From Pseudomonas cerasi (GTDB taxonomy: Bacteria; Pseudomonadota; Gammaproteobacteria; Pseudomonadales; Pseudomonadaceae): 61,794 nucleotides of DNA. The DNA lies in contig NZ_LT222317.1 of the NCBI RefSeq assembly GCF_900074915.1, forward strand, positions 1 through 61,794. Direction: 5' to 3'. A program made the translations under genes and the position numbers. Within the stretch, counting starts at the first letter, position 1, and each line of letters opens with the position of its first letter. This document shows, piece after piece, positions 53,973-61,794 of this stretch. The notes below the pieces were generated by a model, which worked only from the letters and a program-made list of their open reading frames with translations, made no database searches and was not told where the DNA came from.

Positions 53973-55115
53973 ATGACCAAGATCATTGGACCGTCAACTC
54001 TGTACATCACTGGTTCTGAACACGTCGACTTCAACGCGCCGGTTATCAACACGTCGTTGTCGACAACTGCATCAGATAATCCCGCGATCTCCGGACTTAA
54101 GCCGCGCAGTGCTTCGCAAAAGCCCGCCACCGAGGATCCTAGAGATGACGCCGCTACCATCATACAAAGTGCCTTCAGAGGCTACCAAGTACGAGCGAAC
54201 ACGGTGAGCGTGAAGCAGCCCGTCCCCGGAATGATTCAGACGAATATCCACGGTGGGTTTAAGGGCACGCCTCCCGAGGGCACAGCGCTCGCCGATATTC
54301 TGAACAAACTGCAGGACGGCGCAACCTACACCAGGCTAGCTGTCCTTGGCGGCGCAAAGTCCGGCATGTTGATCGGGACGGAGAACGGCGAAGATGCTCA
54401 GTTGCCAAAAGAGCTTTCCCAACATGCTCCCCCGTCATCGGCTGTCATCAACGGTGGCTACTTCGTGCATAAAGAAAAACTGAGGATCGACGGGAATCCC
54501 GATGGCGTGAGTGCGGGGAAGAGCTATTTAGGTAGACCCGTGGGCCTCACCGCAACGCGAACTGACCATGTGCCGGTCGCGCCAGCCTGGGAGCACGACA
54601 ATGGCCAACTCCGATTTGCAAATGGCCAGGTCGCCGTCACGAGTGGTCCAATGCTCGCGTTGAGCGGACAGCAGACAAAGCTCGGCAATGCCGATCGGTT
54701 CCAGTACCGACTCGAGGGGAAAGACAATCCCTTAAACAAGCTTGCCGGCGCACTTACCCATGCCTGCGACGCCAACGAGCGAGCCGCCTTAAGCGTGCTC
54801 CACGACGAGTCAAACGCTCCGAGCGATGCGGTATTTCACACCTTGACGGCGAATAGCCAGCGATCGAAGGGCGTGAAGATGGAAGACTGGCAGACCATCA
54901 CCGGTGTCGGTGCTGATCCATCGGGCACGCGTAAAGGCGTTACCAAGAACGCCCAAGTCTCCACCCTCAATCTGGATGGAGGCGGCTCGGTGTTTCTAGG
55001 CATTCGGAACGAGCAAGGCGTGACGCAAATCGCCCGAGGTGGCGATCCTAAAGAGGATGTGAGACCTGTCGCCAACGTCATTGCCGCCAACTCCACCGTC
55101 GGGGGTAAACAATAG
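53973..55115 (+). CDS. Effector-like protein with IQ motif and NAGPA-type domain
   Basis: 380 residues from ATG (AGGTG upstream). Residues ~1-60 are Ser/Thr/Pro-rich like secretion signals. At ~60-75, AATIIQSAFRGYQVRA is a clear IQ calmodulin-binding motif, a eukaryotic feature. The rest resembles the phosphodiester glycosidase (NAGPA) fold: AVINGGYFVH, AVTSGPMLAL, VSTLNLDGGGSVFLGI. Suggests a plant-delivered enzyme switched or located by calmodulin. The IS5 insertion ends 46 bases upstream, so the native promoter is displaced and no Hrp box remains. Confidence 0.7.
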   Translation: MTKIIGPSTLYITGSEHVDFNAPVINTSLSTTASDNPAISGLKPRSASQKPATEDPRDDAATIIQSAFRGYQVRANTVSVKQPVPGMIQTNIHGGFKGTPPEGTALADILNKLQDGATYTRLAVLGGAKSGMLIGTENGEDAQLPKELSQHAPPSSAVINGGYFVHKEKLRIDGNPDGVSAGKSYLGRPVGLTATRTDHVPVAPAWEHDNGQLRFANGQVAVTSGPMLALSGQQTKLGNADRFQYRLEGKDNPLNKLAGALTHACDANERAALSVLHDESNAPSDAVFHTLTANSQRSKGVKMEDWQTITGVGADPSGTRKGVTKNAQVSTLNLDGGGSVFLGIRNEQGVTQIARGGDPKEDVRPVANVIAANSTVGGKQ

Positions 55116-55476
55116 CGGAGGCCCAATCGAAGCATGCGTAACTGCCACCTACAAGCGGCGGGGTTTGCAGGTGTCTGTGAACCCGCGTACCGGCCAGGCT
55201 GCACGAGGGCTTACATGTACCGCCGGTGTAAAACTGACCCACTAACGCCGAAGTAAAATTGACCCACTTGGGCAAAACTGGCGTCATTGAGCTGCCAATA
55301 TGTTGACGGTAATGAGAGCCTTGGGCGTGGATATGACAGCTCGAATGCACTGATCCCCAAACCCCATTTTTGGGGTCAGGGGTGCAATGGAACAGAAAGT
55401 GCAATTAAGTACCGTGATCGCAGGAGAGTCCTGCGGCTCCTTAAGTCGGTTGGCTGTTCCATTGCTCCCCCGCCCC
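55116..55476. other. IS remnants
   Basis: tgtaaaactgacccac and agtaaaattgacccac (around 55226-55266) are paired repeats like IS21-type termini. At 55387 an ATG opens MEQKVQLSTVIAGESCG, like the start of an integrase-core transposase, and soon loses homology. Otherwise nothing is seen. Confidence 0.5.
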
Positions 55477-57093
55477 CTAGAACGGAGCCTCAGGCACCAC
55501 GGATTTCATCGGTACAAACGCTGCCGTGCAATCGACCGGTGTTCCGTTACCAGGACTTACGGACACCGTGACGTCATCCTTTATCGAAGGCACCAGTTTG
55601 TTGGCAAAACTGACCGGCCCTGGCCCCAATATGAAGTGGGTCGAGGTGAGTCCGGTGAAGCTGGGTTGGGTTCCGTCAAAGACAACGTTATCCAGCGTGA
55701 TGGAAATCGGTCGTTTTTGGCCGTTGTCATTGTATCCGACAAAAGTCGTCTTACCGCCACCGAAGCGTTGGCTGCCCAGGTAGTGGAAGCCTTTCACGGT
55801 GATACCACTGAAATCAGGGTACGAGGTTCCGCCGACGCTGCCGTAGTTAGTGTCGAACACTAGCGGGAATTTGACGTTGCGCATGCATATGTTCGCGTAG
55901 CTGACGCTGTCGACGGTTCCTCCGCTCTTGGCTCCTGACTTTATTCTCAGTCCAATGCCGTCCTGGCTGTCTGCGCCATCTGCTGCCAAATCCACAACGC
56001 TGACATTGTGTACGCCGCCGTTGGTTTCACTGCCGATGGACAAGCCGTGCCCATAGTAGAAGTGATTGTGCGCGAACATCAGGTCCCGGCTGCCGGAGGT
56101 GCGGCTGGACTTTATCGCTACGTTGTCATCACCCGTACTGATATAGGAGTAGGCCAGCAGCACCTTGTTTGATTGGCCGGGGTCGAAGCCATCGGTGTTC
56201 TTCACGGTTTCCGGGGTAAAGCAGGTGCCCGGGGTCTTCTGGTCAGGCGTCGAGCCGATCGGGCAGCGGTAGCCCTCAACCGTGTAGACCCGGCTGGGAG
56301 TCAAAATCTTGATCCCCCAGACAGTCACTCCTGTCACACCGTCAGTGACAATGTTGAAGTCCGGCGCGTTTTGCAGCGTTAGCCCGTGGATGACGAAGTC
56401 TGTCCCCCCACTGACCTGAATAAGGCGCGGTTTTTGCTGGTAAGCATTAGACAAGGTCTTCTGGTAAACAAGGTCCCACCAGCTACGCAGATTGGCGTTT
56501 GCACCGGAGGTGAGTAGACTGCCGCCGCGACCGTCGATCACGCCTTTTCCGATCACGCCGCTGGCGCGCGTGTTTTTTGCAGAAATCAGTGCGCTGCAGG
56601 CGTCCTGATTGGCGACCGTGGTCACTCCGCAGGTGCCCTTGCCGTTGTCGTAGTCTCTGGGGTTGCGTGACGCGAAAAGCGTAACGCCCTCGTCGACCCA
56701 CAGCGTAACGCCGGACTTCAGTTGCAGAGGACCGCTGAGGAACGCTGAGTTGTCACCTGTGCCTTTGACAAGCTGGACGGCCTGTCCGGCGGCACAACCG
56801 TCGATTGCACTCTGGATTCTGTCCTGGTCAGGTCGGGAGTCGAGCGCCGCACTGTCGACACTGTCCAGTGAGCCATTCCTGGGTGTTAGCGTGGCCTGGA
56901 TCTGCTTGCAAACTGGCGGACTGGATGGCTCGCTTACCTTGCCCCAGGAAGTGACTACTGCAGCGTCGCTGGCCGCCCGCGTGGGTAAAGTGACAGTAAG
57001 CGAAATACCCACGGAAGTGGCTATCCAGATTAAGTGCCGAAACGTGCAGGCACCGTATTTTTGCCCCGCCGCGATGAAAGATTGCATGCTCAT
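55477..57093 (-). CDS. Secreted polygalacturonase (GH28)
   Basis: About 538 residues from the ATG at 57093. A signal or anchor (LIWIATSVGISLTVTLPTRAAS) leads a parallel beta-helix. All four GH28 catalytic motifs are present: NTDGFD, TGDDN, GHGLSIGS and RIKS. It should cut homogalacturonan in plant cell walls. Minus strand, isolated, followed by effector remnants and IS scars. A start at 57087 is also possible. Confidence 0.92.
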   Translation of the reverse strand: MSMQSFIAAGQKYGACTFRHLIWIATSVGISLTVTLPTRAASDAAVVTSWGKVSEPSSPPVCKQIQATLTPRNGSLDSVDSAALDSRPDQDRIQSAIDGCAAGQAVQLVKGTGDNSAFLSGPLQLKSGVTLWVDEGVTLFASRNPRDYDNGKGTCGVTTVANQDACSALISAKNTRASGVIGKGVIDGRGGSLLTSGANANLRSWWDLVYQKTLSNAYQQKPRLIQVSGGTDFVIHGLTLQNAPDFNIVTDGVTGVTVWGIKILTPSRVYTVEGYRCPIGSTPDQKTPGTCFTPETVKNTDGFDPGQSNKVLLAYSYISTGDDNVAIKSSRTSGSRDLMFAHNHFYYGHGLSIGSETNGGVHNVSVVDLAADGADSQDGIGLRIKSGAKSGGTVDSVSYANICMRNVKFPLVFDTNYGSVGGTSYPDFSGITVKGFHYLGSQRFGGGKTTFVGYNDNGQKRPISITLDNVVFDGTQPSFTGLTSTHFILGPGPVSFANKLVPSIKDDVTVSVSPGNGTPVDCTAAFVPMKSVVPEAPF

Positions 57094-57107
57094 GAAAGCT
57101 TTTCTAC

Positions 57108-57332
57108 CTATTTTTTGACCAATGAGCGCCACCGACACTTATGAATGATGACAGGCCTGGGCTTGTGTTCAGTTACCTTTCTGTCAATGTCTCTGCATTG
57201 AACAATGGCGACGTTCGGTGCTTCAATCCCGATACGCACAATCTGATCGAACTCTGAAATAGCGAGGACTTGGATCTGAATCCCATCCTCAATCAGAATA
57301 TTTTCACCTTCACGGCGAGTCAGAACAAGTAT
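57108..57332 (-). pseudogene. csrA: csrA homologue with ATA in place of ATG
   Basis: Colinear with the CsrA gene at 34954-35178 (LVLTRREGENILIEDGIQIQVLAI... and the tail RPVIIHKCRWRSLVKK), ~60% identical. The start position reads ATA CTT GTT CTG where the other copy has ATG CTC CTT CTG. AGGAAAG remains in front. The only upstream in-frame start is inside the repeat element. Silent, or translated weakly from ATA. Confidence 0.75.
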
Positions 57333-57362
57333 ATAGCTTTCCTTTCTTATTGATTGCCTAGA

Positions 57363-57952
57363 TGTAACGACCTGCAATCGAAATGGCCTCGACCTGCAAT
57401 CATCGCGTTTTTCGACCGGGATTGATTGCGTCTATCCGGCACCGCGAACCAGCATTGACTGCAAACGAACCTGCATCCAGCCACTTCGACCTGCAATCGA
57501 GCGCAACCGACCAGGATTAAATGCGACTGAAAAACCGATGATTTAGCGTCCATCAAACAGTGGTCTTCAGGAGCTGGGCTAAGTGCACATTCTGTTTCGT
57601 TACTCCCAAACCCTGAGTTCCAGAGCACCATAGTGGCGGTCACAAGATTCAGTCCTCTACCCCAATAGCGCTTTTGTCTCTTTAGGCTCTAGATTTTTTG
57701 AAAGTACTATATCAAAAATGAAAAATCAACCCTATTGAGACATAAAAAACGCCTCAGACACGCGTCCCGCAAGGGTGTACTTAAATGAGACAGAAACGGC
57801 GAGTGATCACTCGCAAATAATTCCGGTTCATGACGGTCGATTGCAGGTCTAACCAGATGAATGCAGGTTCATTCGCAAATAATCCCGGTTTGCTGGCTCG
57901 AATAGACGCAATCAATCCTGGTCGAAAAACTCGATGATTGCAGGTCGTTACA
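57363..57952. mobile_element. Non-autonomous element with inverted multi-repeat ends
   Basis: TGTAACGACCTGCAATCG at the left and ...ATTGCAGGTCGTTACA at the right; both ends hold about four further GACCTGCAAT or GAACCTGCAT words over 120-150 bases. 590 bp, no transposase. ORFs inside it are made by the repeats. Parent transposon unknown; IS21- or Tn7-like ends share the design. Confidence 0.7.
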
Positions 57953-58057
57953 CTTAAGCGATATTCAAGATAATCTTCTATGAATGGCGAAGAGGCTGCC
58001 AACGTTGAGTTGGCGTGAATGAGCTGAGCGACAGACGCCACCAGCTCACCTATTTAA

Positions 58058-59293
58058 TCAAATATCAAGCGGTGGTAGGGATTTCACGATATTCATGGTT
58101 TCAAGGCTAACTGTGACCACACGTAGGAAAAGCTCCAACGGATATTGGGGGTTTTTCATGGTTTCGATGGCCCAGTCGTTGGCGTCGTTGACGATGCCGC
58201 TGGCCTTATCGATTTTAACGCACTGCCGCTCGACTACCCAATCCAATGCAGGCTTGCCGTTGACCACGTACTCATAGGCTTCCAGCGGGAGGCCAGTAAC
58301 GGTGATTTTGGCGTTGTAGTGCAGCGTCGTCAGGTCTTTGTTCTTACCATTCTTGCCATACTTCATCTTCTCGACACGGTAGTCTTCAGGTTTGCCCAGG
58401 CTACCTTCTATCTTGACCGGGTATGGCTCGACTGTTTCGTAATGAATGTGCAGTTTGGTCAGATCACGCCCGGCTTTGGAGAATGCCCAGAAACCCGCTG
58501 CGGTCTTCACGCAGGGAATTCGTGATAGTTCTTTGATCAGGTTATCTGCGTACTTGTCACGGTATTCAGTTGAGTGCAGCAGACCGTACACGTAATAGAA
58601 AACATCTTCCTTGCTGATCTTCTCTCCGGGGTAGCTGGACTTGAAATGTGCCAACCCTTCGTTGGTAATGGCGTCGCGGCGGTTCCGTTTCGGGCTTGAG
58701 GACACATCAAATAGACAATCTTGCTGCACTTCCCTCGGCTCGTCATAGAGGTAGAGAGGGAAGCATTGGGCACCGGCCTCCATAGAGTTCAAATCTGGAA
58801 TAACGTTCGTAATAACACACGAAAAAGCTTTAGCTCCCTTTGCCGTCATAATAATTACCAGATTCTCCGCTACTGCATCAGGGAAAATTCGTGGTAACTG
58901 AAAAACATATTCGTTAAGTTGACGATTAAAGTACAGCCACTGCTTCGTAAAGGGGCGGTAAAGGCTAGTAGTAAGATTTTCGGTCACAAAGTCAAATTGC
59001 CGATCCTTGGATAACTCTTGCTTGAGCGATCTCGTCCAACTGATCCGAGCCGGATCGGTGCCAATAAAACCATCTATTTTTTTATCTCGTGCTTTCTTGT
59101 CAAGACCTACGTGCGCTAAGTTGAAGCGTTTAACTTCGTCATTATAGAAGTCGATCATGCGCCCCATATTAACCGTAAGACCTGATTTGCTTGAGTTATA
59201 GCACCAGCTATCGCGATTTGTTCCCACACCCAGCGAGAAATTTTCAAACAGCTTGGCAGCATCTCCCTTCTTATCGCCTAGCGTAATGAACAG
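58058..59293 (-). pseudogene. Type ISP restriction-modification enzyme, C-terminal part
   Basis: About 410 residues after the IS boundary (FITLGDKKGDAAKLFENFSLGVGTNRDSW...). It resembles the target-recognition C-terminal part of single-chain helicase-methylase restriction enzymes (RPFTKQWLYFNR, FYYVYGLLHSTEYRDKY, YHYNAKI-like). Nuclease, helicase and methylase parts are missing. The first codons, MQPQAAL, come from the IS hairpin. Confidence 0.75.
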
Positions 59294-59566
59294 GGCAGCC
59301 TGCGGCTGCAAATCGCCCGTTCTTACGATCGCGTAGCAGCAGAAACATTGATTTGAGCTTTGTCATGATGCCCGTTATTGATCATCATGAAGCCTGCTTA
59401 CCCACCGCTGCTGCTTCAGATGAGTCCAGCCTACGCACCTCGACCGCTCAAAAACCTCTTCACCGCTAACCAGTATTGGGCACATCTCCTCGAAGGGGGC
59501 TATGAAGACATGACGCCTTCTTCATAACGTCAACTTGATGCATAGGCATCTTAAAATCCCCATGCA
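59294..59566 (+). mobile_element. IS801-like element with internal deletion
   Basis: Contains the left hairpin gcagcc-tgc-ggctgc, the first ~37 codons of tnpA (YTPRPLKNLFTANQ-type, with A for T), then jumps to the 3' end (ctatgaagacatgacgcc ... ccccatgcat). About 270 bp. Could still move if TnpA from another copy acts on its ends. Confidence 0.75.
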
Positions 59567-59574
59567 TAAACTCA

Positions 59575-60048
59575 TCAGTCCTCGTTTAGCCGCAGCGGAA
59601 CGAACTGACACTCAGATGCTGACTTTGTACATTCATATCCTTGAATTCCAACCGCGCCACGCTCTTTAATCCAATTGTGCTGACCTTCAATGGAAACGAT
59701 AAGTGTCTTTAGTCTATTCTCATTTCCTGCTTTTCGATACTCAAGATCTATTACGCCATTATCTCCGCTTAGTGAATAACTACAGTTAGTCAATGTTCCT
59801 CCCTTCTGACTTTTATCCACTGAAAGATATAAAGCAGTGGAAAACTCTTTAATGGAGTGTTTCTTGTGTGGTTGAGAAACCCAGTTCCCCTCCCAACCAG
59901 CAAACGTTTCCGGCGCGATATAGATACCATTAACGTACTTCACGCTTTGCGGGACAGGACAACTCATAGCATGAGCGTTAGCTGCCATAATGCAGGGGGA
60001 TGCGGTCAATATAGCCGCCAGCAGACTGGTCTTGTGAAGCCTGTTCAT
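59575..60048 (-). CDS. Secreted DUF3757-like protein
   Basis: 157 residues with a signal peptide ([19 protein letters not shown]). The mature part has the small beta-sandwich pattern of DUF3757 ([17 protein letters not shown]...GWEGNWVS, ...[15 protein letters not shown]) with four Cys. Function unknown; relatives occur in plant-associated Pseudomonas. It lies between two IS801-like elements. Confidence 0.7.
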   Translation of the reverse strand: MNRLHKTSLLAAILTASPCIMAANAHAMSCPVPQSVKYVNGIYIAPETFAGWEGNWVSQPHKKHSIKEFSTALYLSVDKSQKGGTLTNCSYSLSGDNGVIDLEYRKAGNENRLKTLIVSIEGQHNWIKERGAVGIQGYECTKSASECQFVPLRLNED

Positions 60049-60153
60049 AGCACTTGTCCTCTTGTCTGGTTCTTATAAATAGAATGAATGACTAGGCTCT
60101 ATACGTAAACCAAAAAATACGATTGCTTGTAGAGAGCACGGAAGTGTTAGTGG

Positions 60154-61665
60154 AGCCGCACCAGCCGGCAGTTCCCAGCCTGCGGGGAAATATGAGGGCC
60201 GGGGAGCAATGAACATCGATTTGAGCTTTGCCATGAGGCCCATTATTGATCATCATGAAGCCTGCTTACCCACCGCTGCTGCTTCAGATGAGTCCTGCCT
60301 ACACGCCTCGACCGCTCAAAAACCTCTTCACCGCTAACCAGTGCTGGGCACACCTCATCGAGGAGGGCGGCTTACGCGACATCGAAGTCGAGTCCGTCAC
60401 CAAAATGCTGGCCTGCGGCACCTCGATCCTGGGCGTCAAACACTACACCTGCGGCAACCACAGCTGCCCGCACGTCAAATACCTGTGCAACACCTGCAGT
60501 TGCCGCGCCTGTCCATCCTGCGGCAAAAAGGCTACCGATCAGTGGATAGCCAATCAACAGCACCGCTTACCCGAGTGTACCTGGCAACACCTGGTGTTCA
60601 CATTGCCTGACACCCTGTGGCCGCTGTTCTTTCATAACCGTCACTGGCTCGATGCCTTGTGTCGCCTGGCCGTCGACAACCTGCTCTATGCGGGCCGACG
60701 CCGGGGCGTGGAGGTGGGTGTTTTCTGCGCCATCCACACCTACGGGCGGCGACTTAACTGGCACCCACACATCCATGTCTCGGTCACCTTGGGTGGGATC
60801 GATGACGCAGGTGTCTGGAAAGATCTTTCGTTTCATCCATCAGCCTTGCGTCGACGCTGGATGTGGAATGTACGCCAGTACCTGCTCAGTCAGTGGGAGC
60901 ACACCACCGTCCCACCTGAAAACGCTCATCTGCAGAGCGAAAATGACTGGCGTCACCTCGTGCTCAACGCCGGTGGTCAGCACTGGCACATCCACTTGTC
61001 GAAGAAGACGAAAAACGGCAAAAAGACCGTCAATTACCTGGGCCGCTACCTGAAAAAACCGCCCATCTCGGGCAGTCGTCTGGCGCACTACACCTCCGGT
61101 GCCACGTTGAGCTTCACCTACCTGGATCACCGCACCAAGACCTATCAGCAGGAAACACTGAGCCAGACCGACATGCTGCGCCGGGTGGTGCAGCACATCC
61201 CGGAGAAGCACTTTCGGATGATCCGGTATTTTGGATTTCTGGCCAACCGCGTCTGTGGCCGACAGCTACCCCGGGTGTATGAGGCGCTACGAATGGAAAG
61301 GCGTGGCAAAGCGCCAAAACTGTATTTTGCGCAGATGAGCAAAGCGTTCTTGCATCGGGATCCGTTCAGCTGCGTGCTGTGCGGAGCGCGGATGGTGTAC
61401 ACCGCAGCCATCGCCGGTCTGACAGTGCAGGGCTTGATCAACAACGCTCAAAGCATCGCGCAATTGAGGTACGTGCCGGCCTGATACGGGAGAGGTGCGT
61501 CCAAAATCTGGAAAAGGCACAGAAAAGTCGCTTTCAATCCATTTTTCGGCGTGGGTGATGGGTGAAAAAAGCTTTTTGCCGACATCGACGCCACGTTGGC
61601 ATCACGCAGAGGGTGCCTTTTTAGGAGGATTACCCTGTATAGGAATTATTGAAATTCCTATACAT
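60154..61665 (+). mobile_element. IS801-like element, copy 3 (complete)
   Basis: About 1.5 kb, the size recalled for IS801. Intact transposase. The right end, GAAATTCCTATACAT, is followed by GAAC at 61666-61669, which continues as the origin/SOS-box sequence. The left end is set by length and a hairpin-like cagcctgcggg; it is approximate. Confidence 0.78.
60246..61484 (+). CDS. IS91-family transposase (IS801-like)
   Basis: 412 residues. Zinc cluster CGNHSCPH...CNTCSCRACPSCGKK, HUH-like NWHPHIHVS, and the conserved tail HIHLSKKTKNGKKTVNYLGRYLKK. Differs from the 7690-8919 copy at roughly a quarter of positions, mostly in the N-terminal two thirds; bases 60980-61200 are almost identical, as if gene conversion had acted. 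Confidence 0.92.
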   Translation: MIIMKPAYPPLLLQMSPAYTPRPLKNLFTANQCWAHLIEEGGLRDIEVESVTKMLACGTSILGVKHYTCGNHSCPHVKYLCNTCSCRACPSCGKKATDQWIANQQHRLPECTWQHLVFTLPDTLWPLFFHNRHWLDALCRLAVDNLLYAGRRRGVEVGVFCAIHTYGRRLNWHPHIHVSVTLGGIDDAGVWKDLSFHPSALRRRWMWNVRQYLLSQWEHTTVPPENAHLQSENDWRHLVLNAGGQHWHIHLSKKTKNGKKTVNYLGRYLKKPPISGSRLAHYTSGATLSFTYLDHRTKTYQQETLSQTDMLRRVVQHIPEKHFRMIRYFGFLANRVCGRQLPRVYEALRMERRGKAPKLYFAQMSKAFLHRDPFSCVLCGARMVYTAAIAGLTVQGLINNAQSIAQLRYVPA

Positions 61666-61794
61666 GAACAGAGTTAACTGTATGGACGCACAGTTAACGG
61701 CGTGCCGCCATCACCCGTCAACTCAAGCCGACCAACTGCGCAAAACGCATGCCTTCATTGAAGGCAAACAGCGGCCATATAGGTTCTGATATTT
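61666..61794. repeat. Origin-region repeat, copy B (left part, with LexA box)
   Basis: Matches 10158-10284. LexA box CTGT-N8-ACAG at 61678-61693. The rulA gene that should follow was removed by the IS801-like insertion at GAAC. Continues at base 1 of the window. Confidence 0.85.

Overview
The window looks like a complete circular plasmid of a plant-pathogenic Pseudomonas, most likely of the Pseudomonas syringae group. Its last bases (61678-61794) followed directly by its first bases (1-257) rebuild the uninterrupted sequence seen at 10168-10541, so the ends join. Markers of the group are HrpL-type promoters (GGAACC...CCACNNA), type III effectors including a HopAB/AvrPtoB relative, rulA/rulB fragments with a LexA box, IS801-like IS91-family elements and a 228-bp MITE.

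Layout. 1-7000: an origin-region fragment, then an inverted pair of MITEs enclosing a Hrp-promoted chaperone/effector operon, a two-gene PHP-ATPase/Schlafen-like module that may be a defence system, and a relaxase fragment. 7000-10140: an IS801-like element inserted in a group II intron that itself split rulA. 10140-12430: SOS box, probable origin, repA with a 40-codon coupled leader ORF and a likely antisense RNA, and a GntR regulator. 12500-20200: mobilization and backbone genes (MOBP relaxase, MobC-like protein, oriT candidate, DUF932 protein, PBECR-like nuclease, TrfB/KorA-like repressor). 20600-26640: a chemoreceptor and a Gabija-type gajA/gajB pair whose gajA carries three frame disruptions. 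27090-30850: a three-gene envelope operon. 31000-36600: GNAT/DUF1778 toxin-antitoxin, serine recombinase, DksA/TraR-like protein, CsrA homologue and integrase remnants. 36800-38340: a Hrp-promoted but frameshifted effector candidate. 38977-52019: a 13-kb segment bounded by about 160-bp inverted repeats, holding two ParA systems, an inverted MITE pair round a second Hrp-promoted effector, a second origin region with a RepA/TopB/VirB1 deletion scar, a phage-type repressor pair, hopAB, a HigBA-like pair and the rulB 3' end. 52020-61794: truncated recombinase, IS5, an effector-like protein with an IQ motif and a NAGPA-like domain, a GH28 polygalacturonase, a csrA copy without a start codon, a truncated restriction enzyme and IS801 copies.

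How the parts work together. One replicon (repA at 10768-11586) appears functional; two other origin copies are truncated. The type IV secretion genes are gone except scars, while relaxase and oriT candidate remain, so the plasmid is probably mobilizable rather than self-transmissible. Two partition systems and two toxin-antitoxin modules would stabilise it. Cargo is virulence (at least four effector or effector-like genes, a pectinase, perhaps a chemoreceptor) and anti-phage genes. Repeated insertions of IS801-like elements and MITEs, followed by recombination among inverted copies, explain most of the mosaic structure.

All identities come from reading the sequence and recalled family knowledge; no database search was run.
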